Of a stretch of 64,000 nucleotides of DNA, positions 16,678 to 25,356 are shown in pieces. Position numbers and translations under genes: made by a program. The stretch lies in contig JANQGQ010000021.1 of NCBI GenBank assembly GCA_028277185.1, forward strand, positions 1 to 64,000. Reading direction: 5' to 3'. The notes beneath the pieces were generated by a model, which saw only the letters and a program-made list of their open reading frames with translations, was not told the DNA's origin and ran no database searches. How positions within the stretch are numbered: position 1 is the stretch's first letter; every line of letters begins with the position of its first letter. The stretch comes from Woeseiaceae bacterium. Its GTDB lineage: Bacteria; Pseudomonadota; Gammaproteobacteria; Steroidobacterales; Woeseiaceae.

Positions 16678-17472
16678 TCACGGCTCATGCCGCAGGCGAA
16701 ACTGAGCAAGAAAACTCACCGGGTCGATAGTGCCGTCCACGGCCGTCAGACGCACGCTCACGAGGTCGGGGCTGGTCAGACCGAATCGGCAGTCGGCGAT
16801 GCCCTCCGCGAGCAGATCGCCGAGATTCGCGTTGGTCGGTTGTGCCGACTGAATTGCATAGCCGGTGTAACGTCGGATCGTACCGCCGCCAGCCGCCGGT
16901 TGGCACAGGTACGAGACCGGCGAGCCGACCAGGTAGAAGCGTTGGGTCGGCGAGGGCGACGGAAACTGTTTGGCCGCCATACGAATCTGCGTGACGCTGG
17001 TACCGGCAACGATCGTGCTGCGATTGTTGTTCGGGTCGGCGCTGTAAGCACTGAAGCTACCGGCGGACAGGGCGTTCAGATTGTTGATGACGATCTGCAG
17101 GCCGCTTTGCGGCGTCGCGGGCAAGGCTTTGAGAATGTCGAACTGATCGTCCGCCGCGGTCAGGTCGAGAATGTCGCCGGGCGCTGCCGCGCGATAGCCG
17201 CCAAAGCTCACAACCGGGATGAATTCGAGACAACGTCCGCCGCACGCCACCCGAGCGCTGTTCGGCAGGGCTTCGGGCACCTCGTCGGCCAGCCACGCGA
17301 CGATCCGTTCCGCCTGATCGCTGGCCGCCGCACGCTGATGGGACTCGTTGAGGGCCGCGAGCGGCCGGGACATCCACAGCAGCAGCCCGGTTGTGATGAC
17401 GGCGGCGACTGCAAGCGCGGCAATCAGTTCGATCACCGAGAAACCCCGTTGACGGGACGCCGGGGTCGTCAC
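16678..17472 (-). CDS. mshO: MshO-like minor prepilin
   Basis: A 264-residue type IV prepilin-like protein: short basic leader, cleavage/methylation motif RGFSVIELIAAL with Glu at mature position 5, then a hydrophobic helix to about residue 35. The start is GTG at 17472, three bp after the mshD stop. The middle region has several cysteines (CGGRCLEF; SYLCQPA; DCRF) suggesting disulfide bonds in the globular head. Length and position between mshD and mshP fit MshO. It is probably a minor pilin in the pilus tip or initiation complex. Confidence 0.8.
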   Translation of the reverse strand: MTTPASRQRGFSVIELIAALAVAAVITTGLLLWMSRPLAALNESHQRAAASDQAERIVAWLADEVPEALPNSARVACGGRCLEFIPVVSFGGYRAAAPGDILDLTAADDQFDILKALPATPQSGLQIVINNLNALSAGSFSAYSADPNNNRSTIVAGTSVTQIRMAAKQFPSPSPTQRFYLVGSPVSYLCQPAAGGGTIRRYTGYAIQSAQPTNANLGDLLAEGIADCRFGLTSPDLVSVRLTAVDGTIDPVSFLAQFRLRHEP

Positions 17473-17475
17473 GGC

Positions 17476-17991
17476 TCAGTCCTCTGTCCGGTACGCGCGG
17501 AGGATGACGCCGTCACCGGCGAGCCCGGCGTGTCGCGCCGTTACCGCCACGGCAAGGCCGCTGGCGCCGGACAAATTACTCGCCGCTACGTCAACGGTAA
17601 CCGTGAATTCGCGCAGGCCGTCCACCGGTGCGCCGCTGGCGTCGCAGGCGCAAACTCCCAGAGTCGGACAGGCGCTGCTGGTGCTGGTGCAGCCGTTTGA
17701 GCTCAGGTTGTCGTAGTCACAGCTGTTGTCGAAGTCGGGGCGGGCGGCCTCCGGTGTGCCGCAAACGAGCCCGGTGTCCGGGTCGAGATACGGCCGCGAC
17801 AGGACTTCGTCGAGATACGCGGACGCGACGGCGGTGGCCTGATTTTGCAACTGCGCGTCGCTGCTGTGACGGAGTACCGTGGCGTATACCGAGACGAACC
17901 CGGCAAAGACCAGGCCGAGCACGACGATGGATGCGAGTACCTCGAGCAGGCTGAATCCACGCTCGGTCTTTATCGACTTAGAAGGCCGCAT
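17476..17991 (-). CDS. mshD: MshD-like minor prepilin
   Basis: A prepilin of about 171 residues with motif RGFSLLEVLASIVVLGLVFAG (Gly/Phe cleavage site and Glu5). Downstream is an unusually cysteine-rich segment: CGT, SCDYDN, NGCTSTSSACPTLGVCACD. I chose ATG 17991, which overlaps the end of mshC by 14 bp; an in-frame GTG at 18003 is the alternative. The order C-D-O-P is that of classical MSHA loci. The cysteine cluster could cross-link or stabilise the minor pilin. Confidence 0.8.
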   Translation of the reverse strand: MRPSKSIKTERGFSLLEVLASIVVLGLVFAGFVSVYATVLRHSSDAQLQNQATAVASAYLDEVLSRPYLDPDTGLVCGTPEAARPDFDNSCDYDNLSSNGCTSTSSACPTLGVCACDASGAPVDGLREFTVTVDVAASNLSGASGLAVAVTARHAGLAGDGVILRAYRTED

Positions 17992-18445
17992 AACCGGTTG
18001 CACCCACGATGTCGATTTGCCTCGAGCCGACCGTAATCGCGACGTCGACGGTTGAACCGCCTACGCTGTCGACGGCGGCGCCGCTCGGGTCGAAATAGAA
18101 TGTCGCCGGCGAGGACGCCAGCGCCATTCCCTCAGGCGGCGCACCGCCGAGCCAGGCGCCGGCCTCGCCCGAGCGGGCGACGTCGCGGTCGAACGAGCCG
18201 CTGCACAGCGCGTTCCGCTGTTCAACCGTGAATTGCGACGCTGAGACCGTGACCCGCACCGGACAGCCGTCGGCATGGGCCCGGCGCTGCGCGATGCGCA
18301 AGTCGCTCAGTACGCGTTCTGCAAAGCCGAGTTCGCGAATCCCGTCGCCGTGATCCATGTACGGTGCAGCGAAGGCCGCCACGATGCCGATGATGACCAG
18401 TACCGCAAGTAGCTCGAGCAGCGATAAGCCGGCCTGGCGAGACAT
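17978..18445 (-). CDS. mshC: MshC-like minor prepilin (GspH/FimT type)
   Basis: A 155-residue prepilin with AGLSLLELLAVLVIIGIVAAF as leader and N-terminal helix, Glu5 present. The following segment (ERVLSDLRIAQRRAHADGCPVRV) is typical of the GspH/FimT-like pilins to which MshC belongs. It starts at ATG 18445, 56 bp after the mshA stop. Two cysteines (GCPV and ALCSG) may form a disulfide. It overlaps mshD at its 3' end. Confidence 0.8.
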   Translation of the reverse strand: MSRQAGLSLLELLAVLVIIGIVAAFAAPYMDHGDGIRELGFAERVLSDLRIAQRRAHADGCPVRVTVSASQFTVEQRNALCSGSFDRDVARSGEAGAWLGGAPPEGMALASSPATFYFDPSGAAVDSVGGSTVDVAITVGSRQIDIVGATGYAAF

Positions 18446-18501
18446 GGCAACAAACGGCGGCCCACGTCCGCGATGGCAGCGAGCAAGCGCGGACGGCGCG
18501 A

Positions 18502-18963
18502 CTAGTCGTCGCAGCCGTTTCTGAGCGGCTGAATGTTCGGCCGGTCGCCGGAGCTGGCCGCGCGGGTATAGCTCACGCCGCAGTTCGGGATGCCGTCGAC
18601 CAGAATGGTCCTGGTCGTTCCATTGCCGCCGACCACGACGCGGTCGGACAGGTTCTCGAACAGGCGCTCGATGTTGTCGTTGCTGTTGGTGTTCGGATAG
18701 CCGAAACGTGCGTTGACGTTTACACCGTCGGCGATGGGAACGTTGTACGACGAATTCGTGAGCTGGCCTGCCGACGCCACTTTCGCATACACCATGTTCG
18801 ATGACGAACGGATGCTGTTGTAGAGACTGTCGGCGACGGCGGCACGTGCTTCACTTTCCATCGAGATCAACCGTGGCAGTGCAATTGCGGCAAGGATGCC
18901 GAGAATGACGATGACCACAACGAGTTCGATTAGCGTGAAACCGGACTGACGTGAACTTTTCAT
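18502..18963 (-). CDS. mshA: MSHA-type major pilin
   Basis: A 153-residue class-IV prepilin: leader MKSSRQSG, then FTLIELVVVIVILGILAAIA, the most canonical pilin N-terminus of the cluster, with Glu5. ATG 18963 is chosen because AGGAG sits eight nt upstream; a longer frame begins at 19041 but has no such site. The globular part ends with two cysteines (IPNCGVSY and NGCDD) forming the probable D-region disulfide. It has its own 155-bp upstream region with CRP-like sites. MshB and MshA cannot be told apart by eye; as the only pilin with a major-type N-terminus here, it is probably the main subunit. Confidence 0.88.
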   Translation of the reverse strand: MKSSRQSGFTLIELVVVIVILGILAAIALPRLISMESEARAAVADSLYNSIRSSSNMVYAKVASAGQLTNSSYNVPIADGVNVNARFGYPNTNSNDNIERLFENLSDRVVVGGNGTTRTILVDGIPNCGVSYTRAASSGDRPNIQPLRNGCDD

Positions 18964-19023
18964 GTTTGCTACTCCTGAAACCGAGGCGTGGCGCGGCCTC
19001 ATTGCCGCTAACGCAGGTGAGAA

Positions 19024-19099
19024 TTTATGTAATTTCCTCAATAAATTCAGTGAAATAAGTCACACAGTCATAAGCAAAAATTCGGTGAAACAGGTCACA
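19024..19099 (-). promoter_or_regulatory. Pilin promoter region: two CRP/Vfr-type sites and a -10-like element
   Basis: Read on the minus strand, TGTGACCTGTTTCACC (19084-19099) and TGTGACTTATTTCACT (19049-19064) each match TGTGA-N6-TCACA in nine of ten positions. They lie in an imperfect direct repeat (19 of 22 identical) with centres 35 bp apart. About 30 bp beyond the centre of the proximal site is CATAAA (19024-19029), close to the position expected for a -10 element at a class II CRP-dependent promoter, with the activator site replacing the -35. The ATG of mshA is about 60 bp further. The matches are seen; regulation by a CRP/Vfr homologue is inference. Confidence 0.6.
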
Positions 19100-19118
19100 G
19101 AGTTGACTGTCGATCCGG

Positions 19119-20342
19119 TCATCGGCGGAGCGCAACCGCCGCCAGGTCCCACATCGGCAGAAATATTCCCAGTGCCAGCATCAGCACGAGAGCGCTGACG
19201 ACGGCAAGCAGCAGAGGTTCGGTGTACTCCCCGAGCATCGCCACGTCATAGTCGACCTCGCGCTCGTAGAAGTCGCCTGCCTCGTCCAGCATCTCGTCCA
19301 GCCGTCCGGTTTCCTCGCCGGTGGCGATCATCTGCATCGCAAGCGGTGTAAACAGCGCGGCGTATCGCGCGGCCGCGGTCAACGACTCGCCTTGTGCGAT
19401 ACGCTCGCGCATGCCGGTCAGACGAACGGCGAAGTGACGATTACTGCTGGCGGCCGCAACCGCACCGACGGCCTGGTCGATAGCGATACCGGAGCGCAGG
19501 CACATCGCCATCGTGCGCGAGAAGCGGGCGAGCGTTACTTTGAGCAGGATCTCGCCCAACAGCGGAATCCTGAACGACCAGCGCCCCCACAGTTCCGCAC
19601 CGTAGTCGGTTTTGAGGAACGACCGGATGCCCACGGCGGCCAGCAACGCGGCGGTCAGCAGCAGCGGCCACCAGGCGAGTGTCCACTCCGAGCTGACGAT
19701 CAATACGCGGGTCATCCACGGGAGTTCGGCATCGAAACTGGCGAACACGCCCGCGAACGCCGGAACGACGAACACCATGACGACCGCGATTGCCAGCACA
19801 ATCGCGCTTACGACCAGCACCGGGTAGCGGATGGCGGCCTTGAGCCTTCGCCGGGTTTCGTGCTCGAGCTCGAGATTGCGTTTCAGCTCGGCGAATGCCT
19901 GGTCGAGCCGACCGGTCGTTTCGCCAACGCGGACGAGGTTGACCATGAGACGGGTGAAGACACCGTCCTGTGACTGCATCGAGTCGGACAGCGGGCGCCC
20001 TTCGTCGAGTTGACGGCGCATGTCGATCAGCACTTTGTGCAACTGCGGGTGGCGAACGGTTTGTGCCAGTGAGCGAATGCCGCGGTGCAGCGCTACGCCG
20101 CCCTTACAGATCGAGTACATCTGATGGCAGAAGAAGATCAGATCGACGAGTTGCGGTGCACCCGCCAGGCGGCGGCGCAGCGTTGCAAATCGCTCGACGA
20201 CGGCGCGGCGCTCCGATATCGAGATGGGTGTCAGACTTTGCCGGAACAGATAGTTGGCGACTTCCTGGGTGCTGCGTCCCTCCACCTCGCCGCGCGTGAG
20301 CTTCCGCTCGCGGTCACGGGCTGTGTAAACGAAGGACTTCAT
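19119..20342 (-). CDS. mshG: MshG, inner-membrane platform protein (GspF/PilC family)
   Basis: A 407-residue protein with two GspF domains: a cytoplasmic N-terminal one at about 60-190 (DLIFFCHQMYSICKGGVALH; LVRVGETTGRLDQAF) and a second at about 260-385 (RFSRTMAMCLRSGIAIDQAV; ATGEETGRLDEML). Three membrane helices are visible at about 165-195, 215-235 and 375-400. It anchors the assembly ATPase MshE in the inner membrane. It starts 12 bp after the mshE stop. Confidence 0.93.
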   Translation of the reverse strand: MKSFVYTARDRERKLTRGEVEGRSTQEVANYLFRQSLTPISISERRAVVERFATLRRRLAGAPQLVDLIFFCHQMYSICKGGVALHRGIRSLAQTVRHPQLHKVLIDMRRQLDEGRPLSDSMQSQDGVFTRLMVNLVRVGETTGRLDQAFAELKRNLELEHETRRRLKAAIRYPVLVVSAIVLAIAVVMVFVVPAFAGVFASFDAELPWMTRVLIVSSEWTLAWWPLLLTAALLAAVGIRSFLKTDYGAELWGRWSFRIPLLGEILLKVTLARFSRTMAMCLRSGIAIDQAVGAVAAASSNRHFAVRLTGMRERIAQGESLTAAARYAALFTPLAMQMIATGEETGRLDEMLDEAGDFYEREVDYDVAMLGEYTEPLLLAVVSALVLMLALGIFLPMWDLAAVALRR

Positions 20343-20354
20343 CGTGGGTACCGA

Positions 20355-22085
20355 TCAAGCATCGGCGCTGGCGACGTTGCCACCGACCACGCGCAGGACT
20401 TCCGCGAGACTCGTGATGCCGCGTCGTGCGTGGTCCACGGCAGCGACGTGTAGCGGTACGTAGGACGGAACGCTGGTAACGCTGTCGACAAACGCAATGG
20501 CGTCGTCTCTGCGCAGCGCATCGCGAAGCTCGCCATTGAGTTCGAGCAGCGAGTAAATGCCAATGCGGCCGGCGTATCCGCTTTGATTGCAGCGGTTACA
20601 GCCTACCGCCTGGTAGTACTCCTCTGCGGCGGCGTCGGCACCGATCGCGTTTTCGAGCCAGAACCTTTCCGCGGGATCGGGCTTGTGAGGCTTACGGCAG
20701 TGCTCGCACAGACGTCTGATGAGACGCTGCGCAATGATCGCCTGCAACGAACTCGCGATCAGATAACCGGGTGCGCCCATGTCCAGGAGCCGAACGACGG
20801 TGCTGGGGGCATCGTTGGTGTGCAGCGTAGACATCACGAGGTGCCCCGTGATGGCAGCGCGCAGACCGATTTCCACGGTCTCCCGGTCGCGCATCTCACC
20901 GACGAGGATGACGTCGGGGTCCTGGCGCAGGGCGGCGCGCAACACGCGCGAAAAATCGAGATCGATCTGTGACTGGACCTGTACCTGGTTGACGCGCGGC
21001 AGCCGATACTCAACCGGGTCTTCGATCGTGATGATCTTGCGTTCGGCGGTGTTCAGCGCGCTCAGTGCGGCGTACAGCGTCGTGCTCTTACCGCTGCCGG
21101 TCGGGCCGGTGACGAGCAGCATGCCATTAGGGCGCTCGATGATCGCCGAGACGCGCTCGTGGATTTCTTCCGGCAGGCCGAGTTCGGCCAGGTCGAGCAG
21201 GCCGCCGCTCTGATCGAGCAGACGCATGACTACCGATTCACCGTGCTGCGTCGGCATCGTCGACAGGCGCACGTCAACCAGTCTGCTGCGCACCGTCACC
21301 CGAAAACGGCCGTCCTGGGGAATACGGCGCTCGGCGATGTTGAGTCCGGCCGATAGCTTGAGACGCGATACGAGCGCCGCAGCCACCTGCTTCTGGCCAA
21401 CCGGTTGTTCGCGCAGCACGCCATCGACGCGAAAGCGTATGCGCAGCACGTCCTCACCGGGTTCGATGTGGATATCCGACGCTTCGGCACGCATCGCCTC
21501 TTCGAGCAGGGAGTTGATCAGTCGGCTGACGAGTGCGTCCGAGTTGTCGGCTTCGTTCCAGTGGCCGTCCTCGAAGGCCGACTCGGCAATCTCCTGACCA
21601 AGTTCCTCGGCGAGACCCGCGATCTGCGCTTCGCCCAGATACACGCGGTCGAGCGCCCGCAGCAGGTCGCGTTCGCGTACGATTGCCGGATGGACGGGGC
21701 GGCCCAATTGCCGTTCCAGTTCGTCTTCCGCCAGCAAGTCGGTCGGATCGGCCATCGCCACGAGATAGCCGTCCACCTGCTCGGACAGGATGAGTGCGCG
21801 CAGCCGGCGCGCCGCCAGCTCCGGCAACTTGTGTGCAAGCTCCGGCTTTATGGCTACGTCGGCCAGTTCGATGCGGGGCACGTCGAGCTGCTGCGAGATC
21901 GCGGCGATGAGCTGATCTTCGTCGACCAGCTTGAGTTGCTTCAGGGCTTCGCCGAGCCGGCAACCGCTCTCTATCTGCTTGTCGATCGCCTGCCTGAGCT
22001 GCTCCTCGGTGATCGCACCGTTGCCGATGAGCAGGTCGCCAAGCCGCTGTCGCTTGGTGGCGCGCAGTACGCGGGGTGCGCTCAT
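20355..22085 (-). CDS. mshE: MshE, c-di-GMP-binding pilus extension ATPase
   Basis: A 576-residue GspE/PilB-family ATPase that powers MSHA pilus extension. The N-terminus carries both MshEN c-di-GMP-binding motifs: [10 protein letters not shown]-x-x-x-x-x-x-L at about 14-37 and [17 protein letters not shown] leading to QQLDVP at about 43-70. The ATPase part has Walker [13 protein letters not shown], Asp and Walker B boxes ([25 protein letters not shown]) and His box (LHTNDAPS). A zinc-binding tetracysteine motif (CEHC, later CNRC) is intact. Its ATG overlaps the mshL stop (ATGA). MshEN is an established c-di-GMP receptor, linking this pilus to the cyclases nearby. Confidence 0.94.
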   Translation of the reverse strand: MSAPRVLRATKRQRLGDLLIGNGAITEEQLRQAIDKQIESGCRLGEALKQLKLVDEDQLIAAISQQLDVPRIELADVAIKPELAHKLPELAARRLRALILSEQVDGYLVAMADPTDLLAEDELERQLGRPVHPAIVRERDLLRALDRVYLGEAQIAGLAEELGQEIAESAFEDGHWNEADNSDALVSRLINSLLEEAMRAEASDIHIEPGEDVLRIRFRVDGVLREQPVGQKQVAAALVSRLKLSAGLNIAERRIPQDGRFRVTVRSRLVDVRLSTMPTQHGESVVMRLLDQSGGLLDLAELGLPEEIHERVSAIIERPNGMLLVTGPTGSGKSTTLYAALSALNTAERKIITIEDPVEYRLPRVNQVQVQSQIDLDFSRVLRAALRQDPDVILVGEMRDRETVEIGLRAAITGHLVMSTLHTNDAPSTVVRLLDMGAPGYLIASSLQAIIAQRLIRRLCEHCRKPHKPDPAERFWLENAIGADAAAEEYYQAVGCNRCNQSGYAGRIGIYSLLELNGELRDALRRDDAIAFVDSVTSVPSYVPLHVAAVDHARRGITSLAEVLRVVGGNVASADA

Positions 22086-23713
22086 CGGTCCGAAGCGGCA
22101 GGAGACAGCTTACCCAGCGCGTAGTCCCAGGTGGCGTCGCTCTCGACGACGACCGGCCGCAACAGAATGACCAGCTCGGTCTTGCGGGTCTCACGTCTGG
22201 TTTGCTGGAACAGGCGACCGATGCCCGGGATGTCGCCGAGCCAGGGTGTCCTGGCCCTGAAAGTCCGCACCGCTTCCTGCATCAGCCCGCCGATGACGAT
22301 GATCTGTCCGCTTCGGGCGCGAACGATGCTGTCGGTTTCGCGAACCGTCGAGAACGCCAGCGGCAAAGACTGATCGGATCCCGCGACGATGATCTCCTTG
22401 CGGCGATCGACGACCTCGGTGATCGCCGGACGGATGTGCAGAATCACGTCGCCGCCGCTGCTCACCTGCGGCGTGACGTCGAGCGCGATACCCGAGAAAA
22501 ACGGCGTCAGCGTGATGTCCGGCGTAGTCGTCGTGGCACCCGCGCCGGCGATGGTGGTGGTCGAAATGTCGGTAACGAAGAACTCTTCGTTGCCGACCTT
22601 GATGACCGCCTTCTGGTTGTTCACCGTCGAAACCCGCGGGCTCGACAGTACCTGTACGTCACCCTGCAGCTTCAGGAGTTCGATGAAGGCGGTGAAGTCG
22701 CCGGCGCTGGCCGCGATCGTGAACATGCCGCCGAAAGCCGAAGTCAGCGTGCCGTTGACCGGATCGGGATTGCTCGGATCGAGATCGCCCGTTTGCCCGG
22801 CGATGTCGGACGTGCCGCCTTCGCCCAGCAAGGTACCGCCGCCGGTCTGACCGAAGGTAAACGAGTCGGATCCGGGTTCGGCCAGTGCGGCCCAGTTGAT
22901 GCCGGCCTGAAAATCGTCCGACAGCTCCACCTCCAGGATCCTGGCTTCCATGATGACCTGTCGGACCATGTTGCCCTGTACCTGGCTCAGGAAAGTCTCG
23001 ACTTCCCGCAGCTCGGAGGGCAGGGCCCGAACGACGACCAGATTGGACTGCGGGCTGAGCACGACTTCCCGGCCTTCGGCGTCGCCGAGCAGGCTCTCGA
23101 GCGAGCGTTCGATTTCCTTCCAGAAGTCCGTCTCGGCGATCGTGTTGACCAGGCTGCCGGGTGTCGGGCCGCCCTCGTCACCGCCGTTCGTGGGGTCGGT
23201 CTGGCGCATTGCGTCGCCGGAGCTGACGCGGGTCTGAGCGACGCCTTGCCGGCGCAGGTTCGGGTAGTTGACGTGGAACACCCGCGCCTCGAGCCTCGCG
23301 GGCATCACGATGAAACCGCTTCGGGTTACTTCGTATTCATAGCCGAACACCCGCTGCGTCGTTCGCATGACTTCCGGAATGCTCACGTTGCGCAGCGTCA
23401 GACTGATCGTTCCGTCCACGTCCGGATGGACGACCATGTTGTAGTCCGTGTCCTTGACCAGGCCCATGAAGAATACTTGCGCCGGAGCGTTCTGTACGTC
23501 GACGTCATAGAGTTCCGGCACGGCTTCTACGGGGGCGACGGCGGCAGAGGGATCGTCGGCCGGCGGCGTCCGGGTCTCCGGAGTGCTCGGCAGGGTGTCC
23601 CAGACCGGCTTGAGCTCCGGCTCGCCGCGATCGAACTCTTCGATGACGGCGCAGCCGTTGCAGGCGACGCTGGCGACGGCCAGGGCGATGGCGAGTAGGC
23701 GCCGGGTGTTCAT
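22082..23713 (-). CDS. mshL: MshL, outer-membrane secretin of the MSHA pilus
   Basis: A 543-residue secretin. I place the start at ATG 23713, which overlaps the mshK stop and gives a lipoprotein-type signal ([20 protein letters not shown], with candidate lipobox cysteines at 19 and 22). A secretin/TonB short N-domain lies at about 75-130, then an N1-like domain ([12 protein letters not shown]) and the secretin C-domain at about 275-520 with the conserved VIIGGL-type segment ([15 protein letters not shown]). The pilus passes through the ring formed by this protein. The remaining open frame upstream to 24022 reads through mshK and is not expected to be translated. Confidence 0.92.
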   Translation of the reverse strand: MNTRRLLAIALAVASVACNGCAVIEEFDRGEPELKPVWDTLPSTPETRTPPADDPSAAVAPVEAVPELYDVDVQNAPAQVFFMGLVKDTDYNMVVHPDVDGTISLTLRNVSIPEVMRTTQRVFGYEYEVTRSGFIVMPARLEARVFHVNYPNLRRQGVAQTRVSSGDAMRQTDPTNGGDEGGPTPGSLVNTIAETDFWKEIERSLESLLGDAEGREVVLSPQSNLVVVRALPSELREVETFLSQVQGNMVRQVIMEARILEVELSDDFQAGINWAALAEPGSDSFTFGQTGGGTLLGEGGTSDIAGQTGDLDPSNPDPVNGTLTSAFGGMFTIAASAGDFTAFIELLKLQGDVQVLSSPRVSTVNNQKAVIKVGNEEFFVTDISTTTIAGAGATTTTPDITLTPFFSGIALDVTPQVSSGGDVILHIRPAITEVVDRRKEIIVAGSDQSLPLAFSTVRETDSIVRARSGQIIVIGGLMQEAVRTFRARTPWLGDIPGIGRLFQQTRRETRKTELVILLRPVVVESDATWDYALGKLSPAASDR

Positions 23714-24060
23714 AGTCGATCCTTTGAATCGCGCCTGACTGGCGTATTGAAGAGTTCGAGTACTATCGTCACGGAATCGCGGCGCAGGGTTACGCGTCCC
23801 GGCTCGATTCCGGTGACAACGGCACCCGCGACACGGCTGCCCACCGAGACGACGCGTTGATTGACGACCGCGGTGCGCTTCGAATCGGAGACCTGTGTCG
23901 AATACAACAGCAGGCCGTGCGCTACCTTCGCGGACATCGGTCGCATGTCGCGCGGGGGTTCCGTCGGATCGGTGATCAGCAAATCGTCCGCGGCCAGACC
24001 CGCGGAAAAAAGCGTGCCGCACAACATTGCGACCAGCCGTGGGCGGGCGCGGTCAAACAC
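23710..24060 (-). CDS. mshK: MshK-like pilus biogenesis protein
   Basis: A 116-residue protein with a signal peptide (about 1-23, ending GLAAD), start GTG 24060. Residues about 24-40 are proline-rich (DPTEPPRDM) and the rest forms a small beta domain ([34 protein letters not shown]), the pattern of MshK and GspC/PilP-like periplasmic proteins. It overlaps mshJ by 8 bp and mshL by 4 bp. It probably links the inner-membrane complex to the MshL secretin. Confidence 0.8.
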   Translation of the reverse strand: MFDRARPRLVAMLCGTLFSAGLAADDLLITDPTEPPRDMRPMSAKVAHGLLLYSTQVSDSKRTAVVNQRVVSVGSRVAGAVVTGIEPGRVTLRRDSVTIVLELFNTPVRRDSKDRL

Positions 24061-24697
24061 GGATCCACTCCTCGCGAAGACTCACGGTGTAAACGTGCAG
24101 CCGGAAATCGGCGGCTTCGCTGCCGTCGGCGTCGACGTCGATGCCGAGCCAATAGAACCGCCAGGGAAGCGATTCGAGTGCGCGAACGCAATCCAGCAGC
24201 GCCAGATAATCGCCTTTGAGCTCGAGTACCAAACCGTGGCGGTACAGGATGGTCTGATTGCCATCGACGCTCTCTACCAGACGCTCGGGCGGTTCGGAAC
24301 GAATGCCGACGATGCGCAGCCGCTCCGTGGCATCGATCAGATCGCGCAGTACCCCGGGCATTTGCTCGGGAGTGAGTATTTGTAGGGTCTGTCCTCTGAG
24401 CTCCTCGTCGAGACCGGCAATCTTTTCCTGCACGACGTCGAGCTGTTGCCGCAGCGCGGAATCGGGATCCAGTGATTCGCGTTGCTCGAGCGCGGCGACT
24501 TCGCTCGACAGCAGGGACTTCTGATCCTCGAGCGATTCGATCTCGGTTCGCGAATGCTGGAGTTGCTCGCGTTTCGCCGCCCACCAGAGGGTCTCGAACA
24601 GGAACAGAACCGCGATGAGTGCGGAAGCCGCCAACACGACGCGCTCACGGGACGGGCGCTGTTCGAACCACGCCGCAAGTGTCGTTAGCCGATCCAT
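24053..24697 (-). CDS. mshJ: MshJ-like protein (PilO type)
   Basis: A protein of about 214 residues with one membrane segment at about 20-38 (VVLAASALIAVLFLFETLWW), a long coiled coil at about 40-115 and a C-terminal ferredoxin-like domain, the PilO/GspM architecture. The start is ATG 24697 or GTG 24700, both overlapping the stop of the preceding gene. It should dimerise with the PilN-like partner encoded just upstream and form the inner-membrane alignment complex. Confidence 0.82.
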   Translation of the reverse strand: MDRLTTLAAWFEQRPSRERVVLAASALIAVLFLFETLWWAAKREQLQHSRTEIESLEDQKSLLSSEVAALEQRESLDPDSALRQQLDVVQEKIAGLDEELRGQTLQILTPEQMPGVLRDLIDATERLRIVGIRSEPPERLVESVDGNQTILYRHGLVLELKGDYLALLDCVRALESLPWRFYWLGIDVDADGSEAADFRLHVYTVSLREEWIRV

Positions 24698-25356
24698 CAC
24701 GACCCCGGCTCCGCGGCAACGAGCGACGGGCAGGGCTCCCCGTCGTCGCCTGTCGTTTCCGGGTCGCAGCCGGTAGACAGGATGAATCGCATCGGTTCCC
24801 GCCCGGCATCGTCACCCGCGAGGGTGAACGTAGCGAACCCCGTTCCCGTCAGGACCGGCTCGTCCTGTAATGCCCGGACGAATTGCGGCACGAACTCGGC
24901 CTTCAGAGTCATGCCGCGCAGGCTGAGATGGTCGCCGCCATCGCCGATCCGGATTCTGTCCAGCCAAAGGCCGTCCGGGTGTCTCCGCCCTAAGGCGGCG
25001 AGGTATTCGGAGAAGCCTTCGGTGTTGCCCACCGACTGGCCGCTCAGGAGGTTCAGAACCCGCGACTTGTCCTCGGCTTCTCCTTCGAGGCGCTTTAGTT
25101 CGGAGAGCACCGACGGGTTGACGTCACGCTCCGCGAGGAAGTAGCTGCGTTCTTCGAGATTGATGATCAGGTCATCGATACTGGTATTGAGCTCACGCGT
25201 GGTTTTCGTGAACCCGTCCTGCCTGAACTCGAGCCAGAAGCCGGCACAGATGCCGATGACGACCGTCAGCAGCAACGCGACTCCGACCTGGATTGCGGAC
25301 GGCAGGGGCGAGGGCCGACCCGGCGCGGTGGCAAGCAGATTGATTTCCTGACTCAT
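24697..25356 (-). CDS. PilN-like alignment protein of the MSHA system (MshI2)
   Basis: A 219-residue bitopic protein. The short cytoplasmic N-terminus MSQEINLLATAP contains the EINLL motif with which PilN docks into PilM; a membrane helix follows at about 22-42, then a periplasmic coiled coil and a ferredoxin-like fold. A C-terminal segment with two cysteines (STGCDPET; EPCPSL) may form a disulfide. Start and stop overlap its neighbours by 4 bp and 1-4 bp. Some MSHA annotations call this MshI2. Confidence 0.82.
   Translation of the reverse strand: MSQEINLLATAPGRPSPLPSAIQVGVALLLTVVIGICAGFWLEFRQDGFTKTTRELNTSIDDLIINLEERSYFLAERDVNPSVLSELKRLEGEAEDKSRVLNLLSGQSVGNTEGFSEYLAALGRRHPDGLWLDRIRIGDGGDHLSLRGMTLKAEFVPQFVRALQDEPVLTGTGFATFTLAGDDAGREPMRFILSTGCDPETTGDDGEPCPSLVAAEPGS

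Noticed and set aside
18964-19118. c-di-GMP (GEMM) riboswitch before the pilin gene
   Set aside because: The region was read for the conserved GEMM core and its tetraloop/receptor; only CRP-like sites and a small GC hairpin near the start were found.
23714-24022. N-terminal extension of the mshL frame
   Set aside because: The 103 extra codons are Arg/His-rich, out of frame with mshK which occupies the same DNA, and the lipoprotein signal starts at ATG 23713.
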